From Bacteroidota bacterium (lineage in GTDB: Bacteria; Bacteroidota; Bacteroidia; Bacteroidales; NBLH01), in NCBI GenBank assembly GCA_025361565.1, contig JANYKN010000166.1:1-64000 (forward strand): DNA of 64,000 nucleotides, in the 5' to 3' direction. This document shows, in pieces, positions 37,504-45,019 of the stretch. Position numbers and translations under genes: made by a program. Positions within the stretch are counted from its first letter, which is position 1. Each line of letters begins with the position of its first letter. The notes beneath the pieces were generated by a model. That model had not been told where the DNA came from and made no database searches. It saw only the letters and a list, made by a program, of their open reading frames with translations.

Positions 37504-37900
37504 ACCTAAAACTTGTAGATTAATAACTATTATTCAATACCAATGGCACACAGGTGGGTTTAGCAGGTCAATCAGAAATGCGAATTTATCAATTCTGGCT
37601 TAGCTTACCAAATTGAATACAGTCTTTTATTACTAAATAGAATTCATCTAAATAAATTGATTTCTCATTTTTTTGGATTAAATTCTAAAATATTAATCTT
37701 AAAAGCAATTGTTTTAGTAGAATTGAAGAATTCAAATAAATGCATCTCTAAATTTAAAAAAATTCGAATCATCAATAAAAAAGAATCAACACTTATGATT
37801 TGTAATTTTCAAGGCTTATAATTCGACATATTGAAATATTTTCATTAAATTTGCTATTAAATTATAAATTACATTATTTTACTTTTTAATATTATACACT
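37504..37900. other. Divergent intergenic region
   Basis: About 400 AT-rich bases between the divergent CotH and lyase genes, without a credible gene. TAAATTTG at 37846-37853 fits the -7 consensus and lies 48 bases before the lyase start. Confidence 0.5.
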
Positions 37901-39100
37901 ATGAATTTTGATCCGGCAAAAGCAGTTCAACATTTGGAACAATTCGGTGAGTTTGGCGATGTAAACCCATCGATAACAGATTCATCAACTTTCACTTTTT
38001 TAGGCGCAAAGACTATGATTGATACTTTCCATGGCCAAACTCATGGATGTTTTTTATACTCTAGGCATTGGAATCCAACAAACAAATATCTGGCTGACGC
38101 CATGGCAGCAATGGAGGGTACACCTGCAGGTTGGGTTACCGCATCAGGAATGGCAGCAATCACTAATGCAATTATGCAACTTTGCAATGCAGGAGATCAT
38201 CTGGTTTCAAGCGTTACAACTTATGGTGGAACTTTTGCATTCTTAAAAAACTATCTGCCAAAATTCAATATTGATGTCACATTTGTTGATCCTACCAATT
38301 TAGAAGAAATTGAAAATGCAATCAAGCCTAATACAAAAGTGATTTACACTGAAACCTTTTCTAATCCTCTGCTTCAAATATCTGACATTCCATCATTGGC
38401 TAAAATAGCTAATAAACATGGAGTCAAACTAATGGTCGACAATACTTTTTCGCCTATGATAGTTTCGCCTTATAAATTGGGTGCACATATTGTGGTTTAT
38501 AGTATGACCAAATTTATCAACGGTAAAAACGATTGTGTTGCAGGTGCTATTTGCGCAGATGAAGAATTTATAAATTCACTGATTGATGTTAATTCAGGTA
38601 CTTCCATGTTACTAGGCCCAGTGCTTGATCCTTTGCGTTCGTCGAGTATTTTAAAAAACCTAAACACGCTCCATGTGAGAATGAAATATCACGGCCAAAA
38701 CGCCATGTACCTTTCGGGAAAACTGCAAGAATTGGGTCTTAAAATTTCATATCCGGGCTTAAAATCACACCCTGGGCATGAACTGTTAAATTCAATCATG
38801 AACAAGCAATTTGGATATGGTGGTATGATGGCCATAGATATTGAAGATGATGAAAAAGCCAATTCGCTGATGGAAATGATGCAGGTTAGAGGTGTTGGAT
38901 ATCTGGCTGTTAGTCTTGGATATTTCAAAACATTGTTTAGCAATTCGGGTAAAAGCACTTCATCGGAAGTTCCTGAAGATGTTCAAAGAAAAATGGGCCT
39001 TTCAGGAGGTTTGATAAGATTTTCAGTTGGTTTGGACAACGATATCGAAAATACTTACGAGATAATAAAAGGCTGCTTGATTGATTTAAAAATCATCTAA
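37901..39100 (+). CDS. PLP-dependent methionine gamma-lyase/cystathionine lyase-type enzyme
   Basis: A 399-residue enzyme of the Cys/Met metabolism PLP family. Lys204 in YSMTKFINGKND is the Schiff-base lysine. TASGMAAITNAIMQL and VDNTFSPMIVSPYKLGA bind PLP, and the C-terminal GLDNDIENTYEII is the family end. Methionine gamma-lyase would cleave methionine to methanethiol, ammonia and 2-oxobutyrate. Cystathionine beta- or gamma-lyase and O-acetylhomoserine sulfhydrylase cannot be separated from it by reading alone. The divergence from standard MetC/MetB length is small. It stands alone. Confidence 0.82.
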   Translation: MNFDPAKAVQHLEQFGEFGDVNPSITDSSTFTFLGAKTMIDTFHGQTHGCFLYSRHWNPTNKYLADAMAAMEGTPAGWVTASGMAAITNAIMQLCNAGDHLVSSVTTYGGTFAFLKNYLPKFNIDVTFVDPTNLEEIENAIKPNTKVIYTETFSNPLLQISDIPSLAKIANKHGVKLMVDNTFSPMIVSPYKLGAHIVVYSMTKFINGKNDCVAGAICADEEFINSLIDVNSGTSMLLGPVLDPLRSSSILKNLNTLHVRMKYHGQNAMYLSGKLQELGLKISYPGLKSHPGHELLNSIMNKQFGYGGMMAIDIEDDEKANSLMEMMQVRGVGYLAVSLGYFKTLFSNSGKSTSSEVPEDVQRKMGLSGGLIRFSVGLDNDIENTYEIIKGCLIDLKII

Positions 39101-39118
39101 TCCCCTTTCCTATTTGAT

Positions 39119-39157
39119 AAAAAGAACCCCGGAATTCTAAAATTTCGGGGTTCTTTT
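39119..39157. terminator. Bidirectional terminator between lyase and prfC
   Basis: Stem GAACCCCG / CGGGGTTC extended by an A/T-rich part, flanked by an A run on the left and a T run on the right, so it works on both strands of this convergent pair. Confidence 0.8.
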
Positions 39158-40738
39158 TTATTTAGAAAATTCCGAAGTAAAGTGGAACTGTATTTTTTTA
39201 AAATTATCTTGCGCCATGCTCAGTGCATAAGATGTTTCGGCTAAAAAAACATCTCTTCCATGCTTATCTGTAGCCATGGATTTGAATTTTTTCTTTTTGA
39301 AGTCTTCAATTTCAACTTTGTCGCCGGTCATCCAGCAAGCTTTGTAAAAATCAACGCCATCGAAACGTGCTGTTGCGCCGTATTCATGTTGAAGCCTGTA
39401 ATCAATAACTTCAAACTGAAGTGCACCAACCGTTCCAATAATCTTACGGCCATTCATACTCCGAGTAAATAATTGAGCAACACCTTCATCCATCAATTGA
39501 TCCAAGCCTTTGGCCAACTGTTTCGATTTCATTGGATCCGCATTTTCAACGTATTTAAACAATTCGGGCGAAAAGCTCGGAATTCCCTTGAAATGGATAA
39601 CTTCACCTTCGCTAAATGTATCACCAATTATAAAATTACCTGTATCGTGTATACCGATAACGTCGCCAGGAAAAGCCTCGTCGATCACCGATTTTTTTTG
39701 GGCCATAAAAGCTGTAGGGCTCGAAAATTTGAATTGCTTTCCAATTCTGGTATGCAAATAATTGGTATTGCGTAGAAAAATACCCGAACAAATCTTAACA
39801 AATGCAATTCTGTCGCGGTGCTTGGGATCCATATTGGCATGAATTTTAAATACAAAACCACTAAATTTTTCTTCGTAAGGATTTATTTCCCGTTCAAAAG
39901 TAAAACTTGGTTTTGGCCAGGGAGCAATATTAATAAGACATTCGAGCAATTCCTGTACACCAAAATTATTCAAAGCACTTCCAAAAAAAACTGGTGAAAC
40001 TTTACCATCCAGATAGGCGTTTTGATCAAAATCAGGATATACACCCCTGATCAATTCCATTTCTTCCCTTAGTTTATCAGCTGCTTTTCCAACTTCATTG
40101 TCAAGTTCAATGCTGTTGATGTCTTTTATTTCCTTCGGCTCTTCCCTTACCTGTTTATCCTTACCGCTAAAAAGGTATAATTTTTCATTGTAAATATTAT
40201 AAACTCCTTTAAAATTATAACCCATGCCAATTGGCCATGAAAGTGGCCTGACTTTTAATTTCAGGATACGTTCAATTTCATCGAGCAACTCAAAAGCGTC
40301 TTTACCATCGCGGTCTAGCTTGTTTACAAAAACCATGATTGGTGTGTTCCGCATCCTGCAAACCTCAACCAACTTTTCGGTTTGTTCTTCCACACCTTTG
40401 GCCACGTCAATAACCACAATTACGCTATCAACAGCCGAAAGGGTGCGATAAGTATCTTCGGCAAAATCTTTATGCCCTGGTGTATCTAATATATTGATTT
40501 TAATATCGTTGTATTCAAAACCCATCACGGATGTTGCAACAGAAATTCCTCTTTGCCGCTCAATTTCCATAAAATCGGAAGTGGCGGTTTTCTTAATTTT
40601 ATTTGATTTTACAGCTCCGGCAATGTGGATTGCACCACCATAAAGCAGCAATTTTTCTGTTAATGTTGTTTTTCCTGCATCGGGATGGCTGACAATTGCA
40701 AAAGTCCTTCGCCTTTCAATTTCTTCTTTTAAACTCAT
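39158..40738 (-). CDS. prfC: Peptide chain release factor 3
   Basis: A 526-residue translational GTPase. G1 [16 protein letters not shown]3 DTPGHKDF and G4 NKLDRD motifs are present, followed by the RF3-specific domains and the conserved end [13 protein letters not shown]. It recycles RF1 and RF2 from the ribosome after termination. Length and sequence are normal. A TACTTTTG -7 element on the minus strand (40761-40768) lies about 23 bases before the start, consistent with a short leader. Confidence 0.97.
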   Translation of the reverse strand: MSLKEEIERRRTFAIVSHPDAGKTTLTEKLLLYGGAIHIAGAVKSNKIKKTATSDFMEIERQRGISVATSVMGFEYNDIKINILDTPGHKDFAEDTYRTLSAVDSVIVVIDVAKGVEEQTEKLVEVCRMRNTPIMVFVNKLDRDGKDAFELLDEIERILKLKVRPLSWPIGMGYNFKGVYNIYNEKLYLFSGKDKQVREEPKEIKDINSIELDNEVGKAADKLREEMELIRGVYPDFDQNAYLDGKVSPVFFGSALNNFGVQELLECLINIAPWPKPSFTFEREINPYEEKFSGFVFKIHANMDPKHRDRIAFVKICSGIFLRNTNYLHTRIGKQFKFSSPTAFMAQKKSVIDEAFPGDVIGIHDTGNFIIGDTFSEGEVIHFKGIPSFSPELFKYVENADPMKSKQLAKGLDQLMDEGVAQLFTRSMNGRKIIGTVGALQFEVIDYRLQHEYGATARFDGVDFYKACWMTGDKVEIEDFKKKKFKSMATDKHGRDVFLAETSYALSMAQDNFKKIQFHFTSEFSK

Positions 40739-40760
40739 TTAGCTTAATTATTTACGGGCG

Positions 40761-40768
40761 CAAAAGTA
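40761..40768 (-). promoter_or_regulatory. Candidate promoter -7 element of prfC
   Basis: On the minus strand this reads TACTTTTG, matching TAnnTTTG, 23 bases before the prfC start codon. The upstream -33 element is not clear. Confidence 0.45.
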
Positions 40769-40858
40769 CTGATTTTTAATGAAAGGGGGAAACTGGAAAA
40801 AAGATAAAAGACAAAAGGAGTAAGATAAAAGTTGAAAGTTTATTTTATATCCAGAAAA

Positions 40859-41440
40859 TTATCTTATGTTATCAAGTCTATCAATACCCATATAAATATT
40901 TGAATATGAATTCCCTTCTACTTGACCAATGATTTTGGCATTATTGCAAGCATTGTCCTGGATTTCAACTAGCTGCTCTACCCATGCAAGTTTCTTTAAA
41001 TAATCCTCAGTTTTTTCATAGTCTTTGATGAAAACTAATAATTCTTTATTGATTGCCTTGCCATTTTGAAAAGTTTTATTGGTTTTTTTAAAATGAAGTA
41101 AAAACCAAAATTCTATGGAAGGCAGGCTGTCGCAGATAATAACATTTGGATTGTTTTTGTACTTGCGAATAAACTTTTGAAGCTTCTCTTTTTCAACCAT
41201 ATTTCTTTCCGAAACGTCAGCATCAAAAACGCAAATAACTGTTATATCGCCCGAAAGTAATTTTTCAATTGATTTTTCAATTTCAAAGATATTTGTTTTA
41301 CCAAAGAATCGGGGTTTAACCTCACAGTTATAGTTTTTCAATTGTTTTAAATGCGAAAAGTAATATTGCTCAGTAATTCCTTCACCAACAATATAGATAC
41401 CTTGCTTGAGTTCCAAACCTTTTTTCCGTCGTCCGCCCAT
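40859..41440 (-). CDS. rloB: RloB-like protein (AbiLii-type)
   Basis: A 193-residue protein of the RloB family. The pattern VGEGITEQYYFSHL, then CVFDADVSERN, then LPSIEFWFLLHF is characteristic. A glutamate followed by a D-x-D is reminiscent of the acidic residues of TOPRIM-type nucleases, but this is inference. RloB partners with an RloA-type ATPase in restriction-linked loci and in the AbiL abortive-infection system. Its start is 2 bases after the upstream rloA stop, so the two are translated from one message. Low-complexity AT-rich sequence separates it from prfC. Confidence 0.82.
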   Translation of the reverse strand: MGGRRKKGLELKQGIYIVGEGITEQYYFSHLKQLKNYNCEVKPRFFGKTNIFEIEKSIEKLLSGDITVICVFDADVSERNMVEKEKLQKFIRKYKNNPNVIICDSLPSIEFWFLLHFKKTNKTFQNGKAINKELLVFIKDYEKTEDYLKKLAWVEQLVEIQDNACNNAKIIGQVEGNSYSNIYMGIDRLDNIR

Positions 41441-41442
41441 TG

Positions 41443-42714
41443 CTAATGAATATGTGGTATAGCCCCAAACTTACCATATTTATAGGCTTTTTGAAGAGAC
41501 GAAATACGGTTAACAGCATTAAAATCAGAAAGCGAATACAATTTGGTTGAACCGTCCTGATTTTTTTCGGTAAACCAAATATTGTCTTTTCTTAATAAGT
41601 CATCTTCTTCTAATAATCCATCATAATGAGTTGTTACAATTAATTGTGCCTGCTCGGATTGTTTCAGGAAGTTCTCCAATACAAATTCAATTAACCTGGG
41701 ATGAAGCTTCGATTCTATTTCATCAATTGATAGAAAAGCATTATCTTTTAATGCTTGTAAAATTAAAACAGATAAACCAAATGAACGCAATGTTCCAGCC
41801 GATTGAAAGCCTTTTGGAAATAAATAAAATTCCTCCTTGCCTTCTGCGTTAATAATCTTATGTAAGAATCCTAATTTTTTAATTTTATATTTTGCAGAAT
41901 CTTCATAAATCATCATTTGCTGAATATCTTTATAATTATTGCTCTTCTCAAAATCCGACATTTCCTGATCAACCTCCTTAAATCGTGTACCGGAAATATT
42001 AAAATCTGCTTTTTGCAGAAAAGAAAGTACTTTGATTTCAATTTGTGGATCTTTTAACAGTATATTTTCAGCATAATCCATCAAATTGACATTCGGATCA
42101 ACAATATGCATAAATCTGTTTTGGATCCATTCCATCACGGGTACAAGTTCTACAATATTTATATTTACTTGGCTGTAAGCAGCAAATACCGACATGTTTG
42201 GCAAACATTTTAATGTAATTTCTTCTTTTGCCAAAGCACTTATTTTAATTTTGGAACCAAATTCAATTTCCGAAACATTCTTGCTGTACTTTCTTTCAAA
42301 TATAACGGCAGGTTGCGAACCTGGGTAATAGATCAAATCTTCTTTTAAAATTTTAGAATTATCAATTTCAATACGGTAAATGTATTTGATGGATTGAACA
42401 TAAAATATCAGTTCAAAACATGAAGGCTCATTTGGAGTTTTTTTATCTAACAAAAACGGAACAGTATGAGTGAATTCTTCCTTACTTTTGGGGATTAGCT
42501 CCCAACAATCTTTTAAAAACTCAAATGCATAAACCAGGTTACTCTTGCCTGAAGCATTTGCCCCATAAACTACTCCCAATTTTAATAACCTGACTCCAGG
42601 GGCAACCTCAACCACATGATATTCCTCCAGTTTTTTATCATTGGTAGCCTCAAAACTAAATGTCATTTCATCTTTGAAAGAGAGATAGTTTTTTAAAGTG
42701 AGTGAATGAATCAT
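41443..42714 (-). CDS. rloA: RloA-like AAA ATPase (AbiLi-type)
   Basis: A 423-residue ATPase of the AAA_15/AAA_21 SMC-like group. It starts MIHSLTLKNYLSFKDEMTFSF and has Walker A GANASGKSN (about 49-57), Walker B AFLSIDEIESKLHP and the downstream histidine in IVTTHYDGLL. Proteins of this type sense phage components and control a toxic partner, here the RloB-like product encoded next. A TATATTTGC promoter-like motif lies 32-40 bases upstream of the start. The upstream Ntn-hydrolase-like gene ends 79 bases away on the same strand. Confidence 0.85.
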   Translation of the reverse strand: MIHSLTLKNYLSFKDEMTFSFEATNDKKLEEYHVVEVAPGVRLLKLGVVYGANASGKSNLVYAFEFLKDCWELIPKSKEEFTHTVPFLLDKKTPNEPSCFELIFYVQSIKYIYRIEIDNSKILKEDLIYYPGSQPAVIFERKYSKNVSEIEFGSKIKISALAKEEITLKCLPNMSVFAAYSQVNINIVELVPVMEWIQNRFMHIVDPNVNLMDYAENILLKDPQIEIKVLSFLQKADFNISGTRFKEVDQEMSDFEKSNNYKDIQQMMIYEDSAKYKIKKLGFLHKIINAEGKEEFYLFPKGFQSAGTLRSFGLSVLILQALKDNAFLSIDEIESKLHPRLIEFVLENFLKQSEQAQLIVTTHYDGLLEEDDLLRKDNIWFTEKNQDGSTKLYSLSDFNAVNRISSLQKAYKYGKFGAIPHIH

Positions 42715-42745
42715 TTTCTATATTTTAAAAATTTGCAGATTTTAT

Positions 42746-42754
42746 GCAAATATA
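42746..42754 (-). promoter_or_regulatory. Candidate promoter -7 element of rloAB
   Basis: On the minus strand this reads TATATTTGC, fitting TAnnTTTG, 32 bases before the rloA start. It could give rloAB a promoter separate from that of the upstream gene. No good -33 element is seen. Confidence 0.4.
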
Positions 42755-42793
42755 GTAAATTAAAATGATTTTATTGTATTTGAATTTTAAAAT

Positions 42794-43531
42794 TTAATGA
42801 CTTTTTATTTCTTTAGGATTAATATGTGGTTCAATAGTACCAGTTTTTCGAATAATACAATAAGACATTGGGCCCCCAATATTTTGGCATACTCGCGATT
42901 TATCATATCTGTCATACATAAATTTTAAAGCCTCTATAATTTGTACTTCATTTAGTTCTTTTAATGAGCTTATTGTATAATAGGTAAGATTTTGTTGTAA
43001 AAACCATTCCTTTATGAAATCATCACTTTTTGAAAAACAAGGTTTTTCAATTTTATTTTGCTCATTAAATCTAATATTGGATTTGTCTACTTCTAAACAA
43101 TTAGTCAACAGATCATTCTCAAACTGATAATAAAAGGAGAATAGTTGGTTTTCATAGAAACCTGAAATAGTAATATTTAAATCAAACTTTAGCTTATTAT
43201 ACTCCTGTTTCCTTAAAGACGCAATTGATTTTTCATGCACATTTCTCCTTTCTCCCACAGCTAAATACAATTCCTTCCTAATCTTTTCAATTAAAATACT
43301 AGGCTCTTGTATCTTAATATGCCCCATAAAATCAACAATAATACTCAGATATCTTGTCGCATAAGGTGTATTATTGATTAAATATTCATTATTTATAATA
43401 CCATTAATACCAATAACAAAATTTTCAAAACAATAAAGCTTAATACCTTTATCATTTTTCTGTCTCATACGTCTGCTATCACTTGCAATAATGATTTTCT
43501 CCTTATCGAAATAATTAGTTATTAGTGTCAT
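42794..43531 (-). CDS. Proteasome/Anbu-like Ntn-hydrolase candidate
   Basis: A 245-residue soluble protein I do not recognise as an annotated family. It begins Met-Thr, so Met removal would expose a Thr1. Mature Asp17 and Arg19 lie in IIIASDSRR at the positions used by proteasome beta subunits, HslV and Anbu. Lys30 in GIKLYCFENFVIGINGI matches the Lys33 strand with a loop three residues shorter. Near the end, NIGGPMSYCIIRKTG resembles the VGGPI-type strand of proteasome subunits. Anbu also starts directly with Met-Thr and no propeptide. It lies just upstream of rloA-rloB on the same strand. Function is inferred only from this pattern. Confidence 0.65.
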   Translation of the reverse strand: MTLITNYFDKEKIIIASDSRRMRQKNDKGIKLYCFENFVIGINGIINNEYLINNTPYATRYLSIIVDFMGHIKIQEPSILIEKIRKELYLAVGERRNVHEKSIASLRKQEYNKLKFDLNITISGFYENQLFSFYYQFENDLLTNCLEVDKSNIRFNEQNKIEKPCFSKSDDFIKEWFLQQNLTYYTISSLKELNEVQIIEALKFMYDRYDKSRVCQNIGGPMSYCIIRKTGTIEPHINPKEIKSH

Positions 43532-43838
43532 GAATATAGTTCCTGGTGATAGTTTATGCCTTTAATTCAAGCTGCAACGAATCAGAAAAGGGAATTGAAG
43601 GTCTTAAATAGCACAACCTAGTTTTCCTGATTATCCTGTAAATAAATTTTCTAAGCGGGGTTTTTCGAAATCCTTAAACCAAAGTGGAATTGAATGTTCA
43701 CCTATTTATTTTTTAAAATTGTTTTCCTTAAAGTGTAATTTTGCAGAATCCTGAAAATTGTCTTAATTTGGAAATATGCAGTTAAAAACCCGGAATCTTT
43801 TAAACTATCCTTAATTACGTTTGAGTATTTTTTTCCTC
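43532..43838. other. Intergenic region upstream of the Ntn-hydrolase-like gene
   Basis: About 300 bases with stops in all frames. Reading the minus strand near 43675-43735 shows NNFKK and, in another frame after 13 bases, IQFHF, echoing the end of prfC; this may be chance in AT-rich DNA. No other structure is visible. Confidence 0.4.
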
Positions 43839-44744
43839 TTATTCATTAAAAAAATTCATCACTTCCTTTTTATCTAAATCCTGTTCAGTGGTTTTATTCA
43901 ACATATTTTGTTCCACTTCTTTAATTACTGTAGTTTGAAAAGAGCCACCTAATAAGTAATTAAAGTTACCTGTAATAATTGGTAAAACCGGATTAACTTT
44001 GGTTGGCGATATTTTATAAGAGATTTCGAAATTCTTATCTACAGGCATCTTTTTCCAGATAAATTCAACTTTGTTGTTCTCAAAGGTGAAAGTTGCAGTT
44101 TTTCCATCAATCAACTGGGCATTATAACCTGCAGGTAATTTTTCTTCAATTTTTGCGGCGCTTTGAATATTTCCCCTACTTACTAAAAGCTTAACAATAA
44201 AGCCTTTATTCTCTTTTACATAATAAGGTTTGATTCTAAGGCATTGCACAAGCGTAGTATTTTTAGGTGGAAAACTGATATCATTACTCGCCAAATTTTC
44301 ATTGTAGCTATAAACTTCACCTTTTGCAAATACGTTAATTTTTTCATTATCGAGAGAAGTTGTACCTCGCTGATTTTTATAAATATAAGTAAATTGAGCA
44401 GGCAGCGAAAATGTGCCTTTTAAACTGGCATCAGCTACAACGTCATAACTAACTGTAAATTGTGGGGTTCTGGGTAAACGCACCCATGTAAATTTAACAG
44501 TTTGATCCTTGAAACTAAATTGAGCTGCACCTGATTGTTTTTCAACGGCTTTAAAACCTTCAGGAAGTCTTTGTTTCAATTCAGCAAAGTGTTGCAAATC
44601 AAGCTTGTTAACAATTATTTCAATCGTAAATTTATCTCCTGCATGAATATTATTTGGCATTTTGGCTTTAATCCAAATCTGATTATCAGTGAATCCACTA
44701 AAAATTAAAAAAGATAAAATCAGTCCGAATGCTAGCTTTTTCAT
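43839..44744 (-). CDS. Secreted protein with two repeated beta domains
   Basis: A 301-residue exported protein (signal MKKLAFGLILSFLIFSGFTD). The two halves are related: RLPEGFKAVEKQSGAAQFSF with VKFTWVRLPRTPQFTVSYDV in the first, and KLPAGYNAQLIDGKTATFTF with VEFIWKKMPVDKNFEISYKI in the second. This marks an internal duplication of an immunoglobulin-like or BatD-like domain of about 120-140 residues. No catalytic residues are seen, so a binding or structural role in the envelope is likely. It has no operon partner. I do not recognise a named family. Confidence 0.72.
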   Translation of the reverse strand: MKKLAFGLILSFLIFSGFTDNQIWIKAKMPNNIHAGDKFTIEIIVNKLDLQHFAELKQRLPEGFKAVEKQSGAAQFSFKDQTVKFTWVRLPRTPQFTVSYDVVADASLKGTFSLPAQFTYIYKNQRGTTSLDNEKINVFAKGEVYSYNENLASNDISFPPKNTTLVQCLRIKPYYVKENKGFIVKLLVSRGNIQSAAKIEEKLPAGYNAQLIDGKTATFTFENNKVEFIWKKMPVDKNFEISYKISPTKVNPVLPIITGNFNYLLGGSFQTTVIKEVEQNMLNKTTEQDLDKKEVMNFFNE

Positions 44745-44975
44745 ATTAATTTTAATTAGTTTATGGTTTTAGTGTATTAAATATAAAACAAATATACGAA
44801 AAATGTCATGTAAACAATTCAGGTTATGATTAATTCAATTTTTTCAGAACTTGAAAATCAGTCTTTAGCGATTACTAATCATTGATAATTAGATATTTCC
44901 AGAATCATGTCATTATCAATTTGCTATTGACTGTAGTAAACTGCTTTTAATTTCTATTTTCAATTATCTATTAAT

Positions 44976-45004
44976 AAAAAAGACCGGATTTTCCAGTCTT
45001 TTTT
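44976..45004 (-). terminator. Terminator after acnB
   Basis: Stem AAAAAAGACCGG / CCAGTCTTTTTT with one mismatch; on the minus strand the right-hand arm leads into a T run after acnB. Confidence 0.65.
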
Positions 45005-45019
45005 ATCATTCAAACAGTA

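Noticed and set aside
43670-43740. Minus-strand NNFKK followed after 13 bases by IQFHF, echoing the C-terminus of prfC (NFKKIQFHF)
   Set aside because: It could be a decayed copy of the prfC end or an att-like duplication, but the matching DNA is mostly an A/T run, the frames differ, and the position upstream of prfC does not fit integration at its 3' end. Chance is likely.
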